Assembly: GCF_030297175.1 (NCBI RefSeq)
Contig: NZ_AP028070.1
Span: 1,860,001-1,924,000, forward strand
DNA length: 64,000 bases
DNA from: Marinobacter sp. LA51
GTDB taxonomy: Bacteria > Pseudomonadota > Gammaproteobacteria > Pseudomonadales > Oleiphilaceae
Direction: 5' to 3'
The position numbers and the translations under genes were made by a program. The notes beneath the pieces are model-generated. The model saw only the letters and a list, made by a program, of their open reading frames with translations. It did no database searches and was not told where the DNA came from. Of this stretch, positions 28,736 through 37,440 are shown piece by piece. Position 1 is the first letter of the stretch, and every line of letters starts with the position of its first letter.

Positions 28736-29656
28736 GTGCAACCGGACATTTCCGTACAGCACCTCAGCAAGGTTTATGGCGACGGCTTCCAGGCGCTGAA
28801 AGACATTAATCTGGAAATCAGACGCGGCGAAATCTTCGCCCTTCTCGGCCCGAATGGCGCTGGCAAGACCACTCTCATCAGTATCATCTGCGGTATCACC
28901 AACCTCTCCGAAGGTAAGGTCGAAGCTGCCGGACACGACATTGTGCGCCAGTACCGCAAGGCTCGTCAGTCCATTGGTCTGGTGCCGCAGGAACTGAACA
29001 CCGACTCGTTTGAGACGGTATGGAATGCCGTTTCTTTCAGCCGGGGCCTTTTTGGCAAAGCACCGAAGCCAGAGCACATCGAAAAGGTGTTGAAAGACCT
29101 GTCCCTCTGGGACAAACGCAACAACCGGATTATGTCGTTGTCCGGTGGCATGAAGCGCCGGGTCATGATTGCCAAGGCCCTGTCCCACGAGCCTCAAATC
29201 CTTTTCCTCGATGAGCCCACCGCGGGTGTCGATGTCGAGCTGCGTCGCGACATGTGGGAAATGGTGCGGAAGCTCCGGGAAAATGGCGTCACCATCATTC
29301 TCACCACCCACTACATCGAAGAAGCGGAAGAAATGGCGGACCGGATCGGGGTGATTCGCGAAGGCCAGATTATTCTGGTGGAAGGGAAAGACCAGTTGAT
29401 GAGCAAACTTGGCAAGAAAGAGTTGCGCCTGCAGCTGCAGAGCAAGCTCGACAAGATGCCGGGTGAACTGACACTGGAGCCCATCGAACTGTCCGAGGAC
29501 GGCTACGAGCTGATCTACACCTTCGACTCCCAGCAAGAGCAAGCCGGCGTCGCTCGCCTGCTTCGCACCCTCGGAGATCTGGGCATCGACTACCGCGATC
29601 TGCAAACACGAGAGAGCTCCCTGGAAGAGATTTTCGTTGGCCTGGTGCACGAATAA
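28736..29656 (+). CDS. yadG: ABC-2 type exporter ATP-binding subunit (YadG-like)
   Basis: 306 residues from GTG. Walker [11 protein letters not shown]-loop LVPQEL, signature [15 protein letters not shown], Walker [12 protein letters not shown], and an H-loop at [18 protein letters not shown]-terminal extension (after residue 220) resembles the regulatory tail of YadG/CcmA types. It pairs with the permease 26 nt downstream. Substrate unknown. Confidence 0.85.
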   Translation: MQPDISVQHLSKVYGDGFQALKDINLEIRRGEIFALLGPNGAGKTTLISIICGITNLSEGKVEAAGHDIVRQYRKARQSIGLVPQELNTDSFETVWNAVSFSRGLFGKAPKPEHIEKVLKDLSLWDKRNNRIMSLSGGMKRRVMIAKALSHEPQILFLDEPTAGVDVELRRDMWEMVRKLRENGVTIILTTHYIEEAEEMADRIGVIREGQIILVEGKDQLMSKLGKKELRLQLQSKLDKMPGELTLEPIELSEDGYELIYTFDSQQEQAGVARLLRTLGDLGIDYRDLQTRESSLEEIFVGLVHE

Positions 29657-29682
29657 GGCCCGCGGCCCCACTGGAGAAAGGC

Positions 29683-30444
29683 ATGAATTTTTACGGCGTT
29701 CGCGCAATCTACAACTTTGAAATGGCCCGCATGAAACGCACGGTGATGCAGAGCGTGCTGTCCCCGGTGATCTCGACCTGCCTCTATTTTGTGGTGTTCG
29801 GTTCCGCCATCGGATCGCGCATGGGCGATATCGACAACATCAGCTACGGCGCTTACATCATTCCCGGCCTGGTAATGTTGTCACTGCTGATGCAGAGTAT
29901 TTCTAATGCGTCCTTCGGGATCTACATGCCCAAATTCTCGGGCACGATCTACGAGGTGCTGTCGGCGCCGGTCTCTTACATTGAGGTGGTGCTGGGTTAC
30001 GTGGGCGCTGCCGCGACCAAGTCCGTCATCCTCGGCCTGATCATCCTTGCCACCGCTCGATTGTTTGTTGATTACGAGGTGTTGCACCCGTTCTGGATGG
30101 TGGCGTTCCTGGTACTGACGTCGGTCACCTTCAGCCTGTTTGGCTTCATCATCGGCATCTGGGCGGACGGCTTTGAGAAGTTGCAGATCGTACCCATGAT
30201 GATTGTCACGCCGCTGGTATTCCTGGGCGGTACTTTCTACTCCATCGACATGCTGCCGTCGATCTGGCAGACCATCAGCCTGTTCAACCCGGTGGTCTAT
30301 CTGATCAGCGGCTTCCGCTGGGCGTTTTACGGGGTTTCAGACGTGCACATCGGCATCAGTGTCGGCATGACCCTGGTGTTCCTCACCGCTTGCATGCTGG
30401 CCGTCTGGTACATCTTTAAAACCGGTTACCGGCTGCGTTCGTGA
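29683..30444 (+). CDS. yadH: ABC-2 type exporter permease subunit (YadH-like)
   Basis: 253 residues with six predicted TMs and the ABC-2 signature region [36 protein letters not shown]. Inner-membrane partner of the preceding ATPase. Ribosome site GGAGAAAGG. Its stop overlaps the GTG of the DUF192 lipoprotein (GTGA), so the three genes form one operon. Confidence 0.87.
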   Translation: MNFYGVRAIYNFEMARMKRTVMQSVLSPVISTCLYFVVFGSAIGSRMGDIDNISYGAYIIPGLVMLSLLMQSISNASFGIYMPKFSGTIYEVLSAPVSYIEVVLGYVGAAATKSVILGLIILATARLFVDYEVLHPFWMVAFLVLTSVTFSLFGFIIGIWADGFEKLQIVPMMIVTPLVFLGGTFYSIDMLPSIWQTISLFNPVVYLISGFRWAFYGVSDVHIGISVGMTLVFLTACMLAVWYIFKTGYRLRS

Positions 30445-30947
30445 GGAAGTCACTGCGACCACTGTTGGTGGCAATCGCCTGCACAGGCATCCTGACCAGT
30501 TCCTGTGCAGCTGACTCTTCTGTTCCCCAGCCGAAGCTGCCAGAGGTGGTTGCCTGCTTTGTAACGGATAAAGGAGTCGTGCCGGTGACTCTCGAGGTGG
30601 CCCGGGAATTCAGCCAGCGACAAACAGGGTTGATGGGGCGTGAGTCTCTGGAGGAAGACGAGGGCATGCTGTTCCAGTACCCGGATCTTCAGAGCCCGGA
30701 TCGCGGCTTCTGGATGTACAAAACCCAGCTTGATCTCGATATCGCCTATCTGGATGAACAGGGCAAAATTGCCAGTATTCGCCAGATGGCGCCATGCGAG
30801 ACAGACAGCGCAAGTAGCTGTCCCACCTACCCGGCTGGCGCGGCCTTTCAATCCGCCGTGGAAATGAACCTGGATTTCTTTTCAGACCAAGGTATCGAAG
30901 TGGGCGACCGGCTGATGATTGGAACAGAACACTGCCCCAGTCCCTAA
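30441..30947 (+). CDS. DUF192 family lipoprotein
   Basis: 168 residues. Lipoprotein signal with the box LTSSC near residue 22, so anchored in an envelope membrane. The DUF192 domain is recognisable by [24 protein letters not shown], then [21 protein letters not shown], and [22 protein letters not shown]192 has a small beta-barrel fold of unknown function. Four extra Cys ([11 protein letters not shown]) form a likely disulphide loop. Confidence 0.8.
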   Translation: MRKSLRPLLVAIACTGILTSSCAADSSVPQPKLPEVVACFVTDKGVVPVTLEVAREFSQRQTGLMGRESLEEDEGMLFQYPDLQSPDRGFWMYKTQLDLDIAYLDEQGKIASIRQMAPCETDSASSCPTYPAGAAFQSAVEMNLDFFSDQGIEVGDRLMIGTEHCPSP

Positions 30948-30975
30948 CCGCCCTATCCGCACCTTTTAGTCGCCT

Positions 30976-31767
30976 TTAATCTTTGCTCCATTCCGGATTG
31001 CGTTTTTCCAGAAACGCACAGATACCCTCACGGGCATCACTGGCCTGCATGTTCTCCGCCATCACCTGAGACGTAAATTCGTAGGCATCGGCCAGTGGCA
31101 ACTCCAGTTGTCGGTAAAAAGCTTCTTTGCCCACTTTTACCGCCTGACCGGATTTGTCCGCAATGGTGCGGGCCATACGATACACAGTCTCATCCAGCAC
31201 CTGCTCGTCCACCACCCGGTTAACCAGGCCGATGGTTTCCGCGCGGGCGGCGCCGATCAACTCGCCGGTAAGCAACATTTCCATGGCGTGCTTGCGGCTG
31301 ACATTGCGTGACAGCGCGACCATGGGCGTGGAACAGAACAAACCAATGTTGACGCCTGGAGTGGCAAACCGTGCAGTGTCTGCCGCCACGGCAAGGTCAC
31401 AACTGGCAACCAGTTGGCAGCCAGCGGCGGTGGCGACACCAGCAACCCGGGCAATCACCGGTTTCGGGAGATTGACGATCTGCTGCATCACCTTGCTGCA
31501 CAACTTGAACAGGGCCAGCTGAAACTCATGGTCATCGAATCGATTCTGAATCTCCGTAAGATCATGCCCGGCACAAAACACATTGCCATGGGCAGCCAGA
31601 ACAACGACGCGGGTTTCCGAATCCTGAGCCACCTGTTCCAGGGCGGTCGACAGTTCCTCAAGCATGGCCATCGACAGGCTGTTGCGCCGTTGCGGCTGAT
31701 CCAGGGTCAGCGTGGTGATCCCATTCTCGCTGTATTGGTGCAGCAAGGGTTCCTCTGCAGACGCCAT
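30976..31767 (-). CDS. Enoyl-CoA hydratase/isomerase family protein
   Basis: 263 residues, crotonase fold. AAHGNVFCAGHDLTEI forms the first oxyanion loop, and RVAGVATAAGCQLVASCDLAVAADTARFATPGVNIGLFC holds the second. The acidic residues at the usual Glu144/Glu164 positions are not both obvious, so the exact reaction (hydratase, isomerase or other) is open. Cytoplasmic CoA metabolism. Confidence 0.85.
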   Translation of the reverse strand: MASAEEPLLHQYSENGITTLTLDQPQRRNSLSMAMLEELSTALEQVAQDSETRVVVLAAHGNVFCAGHDLTEIQNRFDDHEFQLALFKLCSKVMQQIVNLPKPVIARVAGVATAAGCQLVASCDLAVAADTARFATPGVNIGLFCSTPMVALSRNVSRKHAMEMLLTGELIGAARAETIGLVNRVVDEQVLDETVYRMARTIADKSGQAVKVGKEAFYRQLELPLADAYEFTSQVMAENMQASDAREGICAFLEKRNPEWSKD

Positions 31768-31942
31768 AGCGGCTCCTCCCGGTTGGGTTCCGAAGATATT
31801 TGTTAGAACCTTCAGTATTAACCAGGCCTCTCACACTGTCGAAACGACTTTTGTCGGATGTTCAGTAATTTTTTGGGGTTGTGATCCGAGGCTGTGACCT
31901 ACAGGTAAGTGGCAGTGAATCGCGCATTAAAAGGAGACACTG

Positions 31943-32086
31943 ATGTTGAAGTCGACGATTTTTAAGGCCATTGTCGCGGTAGCCATTATTGGCGGTGGCT
32001 TGCTGGTGGTCTATCAGGATGAACCGGAACCGCCTACCGGCGATATAAACCGAATTGAACCGGTGCCCAAGCAGGACAGTCCGTAA
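31943..32086 (+). CDS. Small membrane protein, 47 residues
   Basis: ATG 31943 sits 7 nt after AAAGGAGA, a near-ideal ribosome site. The product has one TM (residues 5-23, IFKAIVAVAIIGGGLLVVY) and a Pro/Glu-rich tail (QDEPEPPTGDINRIEP). Too short for usual ORF cut-offs. No family recognised. It lies 42 nt upstream of the EamA gene and could be co-transcribed with it. Confidence 0.6.
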   Translation: MLKSTIFKAIVAVAIIGGGLLVVYQDEPEPPTGDINRIEPVPKQDSP

Positions 32087-32128
32087 CCAACTGACGGGCC
32101 CGACTGCTCATTTAAAGGGAAGTAACCA

Positions 32129-33001
32129 TTGCACACCACACGCATCAAAGGACTGGCCATCGCGGCGCTTGGGGTTCTGTTTATCACACCCGATGCCCTG
32201 CTCGTGAAAATCACCTCGGTGGATCCGGTGGTATTTTTGTTCTGGCGGGGCCTGTTACTTGCCGTCAGCTTCCTGATTATTAACACGGTGCGTTACCGCT
32301 CACAGCTAGTCCCCGAAATGAAGCGGTGCGGCTGGAAGGGCTGGTTCTGCGCCTGCGCCTTCGCAGTCAGCACCCTGGGTTTCGTGATGGGAATGAAAAA
32401 CACCGCTGCCGGCAATGTGCTTATCATCCTGAACACCGCACCGGTTATTGCCGCCCTCATTGCCTGGTTGGTCTGGAAGGAAACACTGCCACTTCGAACC
32501 TGGGTGATTATTGTGGTGTGCGTGACCGGGGCCTCCATCATGGCCATTGGCGAATGGGGGCGAGGTGAACCACTGGGGTTGGTCATGGCCGGTGTTGCGG
32601 CCACGGCCCTTGCAGCCAACCTGAATGTGGCCCGCTCACGGCCCGATGCCGACATGAGCGTGATGCTGATGTTCGGAGCACTGGTGTTAGCCGCACTGGC
32701 TGCCATAGCCGGAGGCGCCAAGCTGCCATCGGTTCGGGACAGCTTGTTTATCGGTTTGTTGTGCCTGTTTTTTCTGCCGATCGCCGCCACACTGATTCAG
32801 ATCAGTCCACGCTACATACCAGCGGCGGAAGTCAGCATGATGCTGCTTCTGGAGACGATAATCGGGGCCTTTCTGGTCTGGCTGGTATTGGGCGAAGTGC
32901 CCACCACGCTCAGCCTGTTCGGCGGGGTGATCGTATTCTCGGCTCTGCTAGCTCATGGCTGGATAGAGGTTCGCCGTTATCGAAGGGCTAGCCTCCCGTA
33001 A
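32129..33001 (+). CDS. EamA/DMT family transporter
   Basis: 290 residues with ten TMs in two EamA repeats (first to about residue 140, second 150-285). PDALLVKITSVDPVVFLFWRG opens repeat 1, and PAAEVSMMLLLETIIGAFLVWLVLGE is the repeat 2 hallmark. Exports or imports a small metabolite across the inner membrane; substrate not predictable. TTG start supported by AAAGGGAAG. Its 3' end lies 133 nt from the left attachment site of the integrative element. Confidence 0.85.
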   Translation: MHTTRIKGLAIAALGVLFITPDALLVKITSVDPVVFLFWRGLLLAVSFLIINTVRYRSQLVPEMKRCGWKGWFCACAFAVSTLGFVMGMKNTAAGNVLIILNTAPVIAALIAWLVWKETLPLRTWVIIVVCVTGASIMAIGEWGRGEPLGLVMAGVAATALAANLNVARSRPDADMSVMLMFGALVLAALAAIAGGAKLPSVRDSLFIGLLCLFFLPIAATLIQISPRYIPAAEVSMMLLLETIIGAFLVWLVLGEVPTTLSLFGGVIVFSALLAHGWIEVRRYRRASLP

Positions 33002-33133
33002 ACACCCGGATACCGAGTTCAATGTCCAGCTGACGGGCAATATTTTGGTGCAGACGAAAACCCGAGCCCGCCCTATCGGCGTGACGATTAGCAACAGGTT
33101 TTGATTCAAGGGTAAAGGCTAGAAACAAGATAG

Positions 33134-33190
33134 ATGGTGCTCCGGGCCGGAATCGAACCGGCACGACCGTGAGGTCGAGAGATTTTAAGT
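33134..33190. repeat. Left attachment repeat (attL), partial tRNA-Leu copy
   Basis: 57 bp identical to 43136-43192. It holds the 3' half of the tRNA-Leu gene (anticodon stem, variable arm, T arm, acceptor, CCA) without a 5' half, so it is a remnant, not a gene. After position 33190 the two copies diverge at once. Confidence 0.92.
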
Positions 33191-33278
33191 TATTAGAGTC
33201 CTTCTTTGAAGAAATTGGATTAGCTTTTAATAAGTACTATAAAACAGTGCCTTATGGCGCTTTCCTAAAAATCGTTGT

Positions 33279-33308
33279 TTGCGGTTGTTTGAAGAAATCC
33301 GCTAGAAT
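33279..33308 (+). promoter_or_regulatory. Candidate sigma-70 promoter for the integrase gene
   Basis: TTGCGG (33279-33284) and TAGAAT (33303-33308) are separated by 18 nt and lie about 63 nt before the integrase start. This is a by-eye match only. Confidence 0.3.
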
Positions 33309-33319
33309 TTGACCGATTT

Positions 33320-33339
33320 TGTCTACATAGTGTCTACAT
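33320..33339 (+). promoter_or_regulatory. Tandem TGTCTACAT sites, candidate integrase arm-binding sites (left)
   Basis: TGTCTACAT occurs at 33320-33328 and 33331-33339, 11 bp apart. The same GTCTACA pair with the same 11-bp period and orientation recurs at 43062-43079 inside the opposite end. Matched motifs just inside both attachment sites fit arm-type sites for the N-terminal arm-binding domain of the integrase. Confidence 0.6.
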
Positions 33340-33370
33340 GGAGACACAAGGGACTTTCTGACGAATTCGA

Positions 33371-34597
33371 GTGGAGCCCCCACCTGTGCGAATAACCAAG
33401 AGCTTTGTCGATAAAGTGCCCCTCCCTGACATCGGCCAGGACGGCAAATCCACTCAGGCCTTTTATCGGGATTCGGTCATTGCCGGGTTTGGCCTGCGAG
33501 TGACCAGCGGCGGTGCAAAATCCTTCATCGTGGAAAAGCGAGTCGATGGCCGGGTTAAGCGAAAGACCCTGGGCCGGTATGGCAATCTGACCGTCGAGCA
33601 GGCCCGGAAGGAAGCCCAAAAATTTCTTGGCCAGGTCGCCTCGGGCATCGATCCCATCCGTGAGGTTAAGGAGCGTCGGGCCAAACGCATTACACTTAGC
33701 GATGCCTTTCAGGATTATCTCGCCACTCGAAAGAACCTGAAGCCGAACACCCTCAACGACTACAAACGCTCAATGAGCGAAATGTTCAAGGACTGGCAGA
33801 CCAAAGCCCTGAGCGACATTTCGCGGGATATGGTGATTAGTCGCCACGCCGAATACGGAGCTCGCAGCCCTGCCCGCGCCGATAACGGGATGCGAATCCT
33901 CCGGGCGATCTTCAATCACGCCCTGCAACGCTATCAGGACGCTTCCGGCAAGCCGTTCCTCGTGGCGAACCCTGTAGACGTCCTCAGTCACCAAAGGGCT
34001 TGGTACAAGGTTGAGCGTCGGCAAACGCTGATCAAGGATCACCAGTTAAAGCCCTGGTACGATGCCACCATGCAGCTGAACAGCCAGACCACGCGGGATT
34101 ACCTGCACTTGGTTCTGCTGACCGGGCTACGGCGCACCGAAGCGGCCACCCTCACCTGGGATCAGATCGACTTCAAAGAAAAAACGCTGACCATCACCGC
34201 GACCAAGAACAACCGGATTCACCGCCTCCCGTTAAGTGATGCCATCGAGGAGCTTCTGACCCGACGGCACGAGGATCAATCCAGTCCGTTTGTCTTTCCC
34301 AGCGATGCGGAACGTGGGCATCTTTCCGAACCTCGCACAGCCATAAAACGGGTCACCAAATTGTCGGGTGTATCCTTCACTCTACATGACCTACGGCGAA
34401 CCTTTATCACCGCTGCCGAACGATTGGATATTCCCGCCTACGCCCTAAAACGACTGATCAACCACAAAGACCCGAACGACGTAACCGAGGGCTATATCAT
34501 CTTTGACGTTGAGCGCTTGCGTGTGCCGATGGATAAAATTACTGACTTCTTCTTTCGCAACTTTGAAACATCACGGCCTAATGGGAGCCTGAAATGA
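33371..34597 (+). CDS. P4-type tyrosine recombinase (integrase)
   Basis: 408 residues. The N-terminal DUF4102-type arm-binding domain (GFGLRVTSGGAKSFIVEKRVDGRVKRKTLGRYG) is followed by a SAM-like core-binding domain and the catalytic domain: LTGLRRTEAATLTW (first Arg), LHDLRRTFIT (HxxR), INHKDPNDVTEGYI (His/Lys region and nucleophile Tyr). It catalyses insertion and excision at the tRNA-Leu site. GTG at 33371 is used; another GTG at 33386 is possible. The stop overlaps the next gene by 4 nt (ATGA). Confidence 0.92.
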   Translation: MEPPPVRITKSFVDKVPLPDIGQDGKSTQAFYRDSVIAGFGLRVTSGGAKSFIVEKRVDGRVKRKTLGRYGNLTVEQARKEAQKFLGQVASGIDPIREVKERRAKRITLSDAFQDYLATRKNLKPNTLNDYKRSMSEMFKDWQTKALSDISRDMVISRHAEYGARSPARADNGMRILRAIFNHALQRYQDASGKPFLVANPVDVLSHQRAWYKVERRQTLIKDHQLKPWYDATMQLNSQTTRDYLHLVLLTGLRRTEAATLTWDQIDFKEKTLTITATKNNRIHRLPLSDAIEELLTRRHEDQSSPFVFPSDAERGHLSEPRTAIKRVTKLSGVSFTLHDLRRTFITAAERLDIPAYALKRLINHKDPNDVTEGYIIFDVERLRVPMDKITDFFFRNFETSRPNGSLK

Positions 34598-35478
34598 TCC
34601 TCCGTGAAATTGGTCATCTGAGCATCTGGGAAATAGCCCACCGCTGGTTCGACTGTGATCCCAACACTTCCGATCCAAAAGCGCTACCCCTGAACGTTCA
34701 GGATATTCTGCGCATTATTACCCTTATGCAGAGCCGCCAGGAACTGCCTATCCTCAAACAAAGCGGGGTCGAGCTAAAAAGCGAACGTACTTTCTGTGAT
34801 TTCGAAAGTTTCGAATTCGAGCTCGATTTGCGAGCAGAAATTGGAGAGAAGTTCGACGAGCTTCCAGCTGAAGAGCTAGAAAGCCTTGATCTAACCATAC
34901 GAAAAGAGGCCTATTTCGAAGCCTTAGATAAATGGTCAAGACCACACCTGAACGCCATTGAAGGTCTTGACGAATGCTTTAAGGGCAGAGCGTTCGATAA
35001 AGCTCGATTGGAGACAATTCACCTCGATCGCCTAGCGATACAGGAGCTCTGCCAAAAACAGAGTTTAGGACTTCCAGCTTTCTGGTTTTCAACTCAAGAA
35101 CTGGAAAACTTTAAGTCAACAGGAAGCATCTATCGAGAAATAGAGAAAAACCCGCAGGCTGAAGGTGAAGAAGAGCAACAAGACACGCACACGCTTTCTT
35201 CAACAAGATTGACGCAGGATATGATCGATCGTTTTTGGGACCGATTATCTAGCGCTCAAAAGCATAGAATCTTGGCGAAAGAGGTCGCGGGTAAGATCTG
35301 GAAAGAAAACCCTTGCCTCACCCAAGCCCAAATTATTGAACACGAAGCCATGCAAAAATACTGTGGTGCGGCTTACTACTCAGACCCGAACACGGTTCGG
35401 AATTGGATTCGGGAACTGGACCCAAGGCCTCCCGAAAATAGAAGGGGGCGGCCAGGCTCTCAGATTCCTCAACCATGA
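34594..35478 (+). CDS. Uncharacterised protein coupled to the integrase
   Basis: 294 residues, start overlapping the integrase stop (ATGA). The N-terminus (REIGHLSIWEIAHRWFDCDPNTSDPKALPLNVQDILR) reads as a small helical domain. The middle is acidic and helical. The C-terminus (VAGKIWKENPCLTQAQIIEHEAMQKY, then SDPNTVRNWIRELDP) resembles a helix-turn-helix of the kind used in element regulators, ending in an Arg/Pro-rich tail (PPENRRGRPGS). I do not know the family. Its coupling to the integrase suggests a role in directing excision or regulation. Confidence 0.55.
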   Translation: MILREIGHLSIWEIAHRWFDCDPNTSDPKALPLNVQDILRIITLMQSRQELPILKQSGVELKSERTFCDFESFEFELDLRAEIGEKFDELPAEELESLDLTIRKEAYFEALDKWSRPHLNAIEGLDECFKGRAFDKARLETIHLDRLAIQELCQKQSLGLPAFWFSTQELENFKSTGSIYREIEKNPQAEGEEEQQDTHTLSSTRLTQDMIDRFWDRLSSAQKHRILAKEVAGKIWKENPCLTQAQIIEHEAMQKYCGAAYYSDPNTVRNWIRELDPRPPENRRGRPGSQIPQP

Positions 35479-35505
35479 TCTTCTTCTAAACTTGCATTCA
35501 CCCAC

Positions 35506-37065
35506 TTAGGACAGCTCCGCTTGGCGTCGCAGCAACCTCATATCGGTTGCCTCGATGCCACAAGCATCGTAAAAAGACTTAGCGCTATCAAAATAAGCGC
35601 TTGCTCGATCTGCAATTTTGCCAGCATCCACTTTGTCACAATCCAAGACACCAAATAGAAGCTTATCATCAGAATTCAGGTTTTTTATTTGCCCCGGCGT
35701 AAGGCCATACGCCTTATAGAGTTTCTGTGCTTGGGCAATTAACTCTTCCGTCGACCATTTTGTCTTTCTGTCAACTACCAAGCCAAGCTCTTGGTTTGCC
35801 TCTGTAGCAGTGCCAAAGTGTTTGTTTACTGCGGCGAGCACCCGAACAGCTTTCTTTTTGACCTCTTCCGCTATTCCGACACCAGCCCTTCTGGCCTGCC
35901 CAGGAAGAATACCGTGCTCTTGGTAAAAAGCTTTGTACTCTTTGAGTGCAGATTCTCGGGTCCACTCGATGGTGCTTCCCTCTTCCTGACCCAAGATTCG
36001 CCTTAGTTTTCGGATACCACCAATCCACGTCTTAATATAAATAGATACCGTGTTGTATGTGGGGCCTGGTCGGCTCCGCCATTTACCCCGCTTTCGAAGC
36101 CATTCCTCTGTTGGGAAAAGACCGTCCGGCTGACAAGCCGCGATCTCTTTACAATATTCGATCAGTTCATCGGCGTTTGACCAATGAGTGGGCTGCAGAA
36201 CTTTATCGGTTGGTCTATCGAAAACAAATGGTTCTATTTGCCCGATGTGAAAATCCAGAATTTCAGCCAACAGATCATCGTTAAAACAATCTTTGTGCTC
36301 AATTCCCAAGAAGTTCGGATTTACCTTGTTAAACCGTTCTTTAGCGAGTCTAACCTTTTCGTATCGGTCTTCTGCGTGGCCATTGGGCTTGTCGCCCCAA
36401 ATTTCCACATCAACCCAAGAACCTAGCGATGACTTAAAGTGAAGGTCATAATATCCATAAGATGAGTCACCGTACTCGCTGTATTGCTCCGGATATTTCT
36501 CGCCTTTTTTATGCTCGATCCCTCTCGAATACAAAAAATTGGAAAGTGAAGCTTCCGGATGACTACGCCATCTCATGCCATTTCTCGATTGGACAAAGTC
36601 ACTCGTTTTAAAGCAATCAAATTCTTCTCGCAGATCAGTCCATGTCTTGTTGAATTTGTACACGGCAAACACGAGCGAGCCTTTACCATTCTGCTGGAAC
36701 CACTGCGCAGGCGGCAAAAAGCCCATCTGGTTAGCCACTTCAGCGGCTTCTTCCAGGACTCGCGCCCAGGTCCAACGCCTCTGCGTTACTCCATCAACTC
36801 GTTTGGTGAAGTTATTGTTCTTGTATTCTTGGTATTCCTCCTCCAGTCCAAGCTTTGAAATAACATCATTGATCTTTAGGCCCTTCCCATACATTTGGAA
36901 GTAAAGCCCTTTTTCCTTTTTCAACTCCGGGTAAGACAGACTAGCAATGCCCTCTGAACAGTAGCGTTCCCAAAGGTAGGCCAAGAGTTCATTATTGCTC
37001 ATTAGTGCAAATTTGTTCTTCTGCAGCCGCCCCATAAAATCTTCCATACAGCAGTTTTGAAACAT
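35506..37065 (-). CDS. Putative PD-(D/E)XK-type nuclease with flanking DNA-binding-like repeats
   Basis: 519 residues, opposite strand to the rest of the element. Residues about 168-260 fit a Vsr/homing-type PD-(D/E)XK core: E171 (PEASLSNFLYSRGIEHKKG), D207 (GYYDLHF), E221 and K226 (VDVEIWGDKP), then FLGIEHKD. On both sides are repeated modules of the form W(S/T)-helix, 'G.LP' turn, helix (e.g. ARVLEEAAEVANQMGFLPPAQWF; DELIEYCKEIAACQPDGLFPTEEWLRKRG; LKEYKAFYQEHGILPGQ; IAQAQKLYKAYGLTPGQ). These look like DNA-reading repeats. The start at 37065 has AAAGGA just upstream. A restriction-like defence or element-maintenance nuclease is inferred. Confidence 0.55.
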   Translation of the reverse strand: MFQNCCMEDFMGRLQKNKFALMSNNELLAYLWERYCSEGIASLSYPELKKEKGLYFQMYGKGLKINDVISKLGLEEEYQEYKNNNFTKRVDGVTQRRWTWARVLEEAAEVANQMGFLPPAQWFQQNGKGSLVFAVYKFNKTWTDLREEFDCFKTSDFVQSRNGMRWRSHPEASLSNFLYSRGIEHKKGEKYPEQYSEYGDSSYGYYDLHFKSSLGSWVDVEIWGDKPNGHAEDRYEKVRLAKERFNKVNPNFLGIEHKDCFNDDLLAEILDFHIGQIEPFVFDRPTDKVLQPTHWSNADELIEYCKEIAACQPDGLFPTEEWLRKRGKWRSRPGPTYNTVSIYIKTWIGGIRKLRRILGQEEGSTIEWTRESALKEYKAFYQEHGILPGQARRAGVGIAEEVKKKAVRVLAAVNKHFGTATEANQELGLVVDRKTKWSTEELIAQAQKLYKAYGLTPGQIKNLNSDDKLLFGVLDCDKVDAGKIADRASAYFDSAKSFYDACGIEATDMRLLRRQAELS

Positions 37066-37130
37066 TTTTCCTTTCGAGCCCTCGAAAACCGTAACTAAAA
37101 AACTATAAATATCCGAAGGTTAGAGAACGA

Positions 37131-37163
37131 AAAATACTGGTCTGGGACTATAAAATACTGGTC
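37131..37163. promoter_or_regulatory. Direct repeat AAAATACTGGTC x2, candidate operator
   Basis: AAAATACTGGTC occurs at 37131-37142 and 37152-37163, a 21-bp period (two helical turns), in the 177-bp gap between the divergent nuclease and AlpA-like genes. This placement suits binding of a small regulator such as the adjacent HTH protein to control both promoters. The second copy follows ACTATAA, which may be part of a -10. Confidence 0.45.
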
Positions 37164-37242
37164 CAGCCTAGACCACATATTTCAGAACGGCCTTTCACGC
37201 CAAAGTACCTCAGACAAAACGCGACAAGCTATGGGGTACTCA

Positions 37243-37440
37243 ATGACCAACTCACTCTTAAACACCAAAGAAGCCGCCGACTACCTCGGCGTCAGCAAGG
37301 CCTTTCTTGAACGAGACCGCTGGGCCGGCGCCCGCATTCCCTTTATCAAGGTGGGCAGTCGAACCGTTCGATACCGTCTAAACGATCTCGAAGAATACAT
37401 AGAAAAGCAGGTTCGCCTCTCGACGTCCCAGGTTGCGTGA
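37243..37440 (+). CDS. AlpA-like helix-turn-helix regulator / excisionase
   Basis: 65 residues from ATG 37243 (in-frame ATG 37231 also possible; GGGGT lies 7 nt before 37243). LLNTKEAADYLGVSKAFLERDRWAG is the winged HTH_17/AlpA signature, and IPFIKVGSRTVRYRLNDLEEYIEKQ completes the wing. AlpA-type proteins regulate integrase genes or act as recombination directionality factors in P4-like elements. Its TGA overlaps the next frame (TGATG). Confidence 0.8.
   Translation: MTNSLLNTKEAADYLGVSKAFLERDRWAGARIPFIKVGSRTVRYRLNDLEEYIEKQVRLSTSQVA

Noticed and set aside
28718..29707. 329-codon open frame opposite the YadG-like ATPase
   Set aside because: Antisense shadow; the plus strand carries all ABC motifs.
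32988..33125. Minus-strand open frame of about 45 codons ending RQLDIELGIRVFTGG just before the left attachment site
   Set aside because: It looks protein-like but has no ATG, begins beside the tRNA remnant and overlaps the EamA gene end. It may be a relic of an earlier insertion; not enough to call a gene.
33134..33190. A second tRNA-Leu gene at the left end
   Set aside because: Only the 3' part is present; there is no 5' acceptor or D arm, so it is an attachment remnant.
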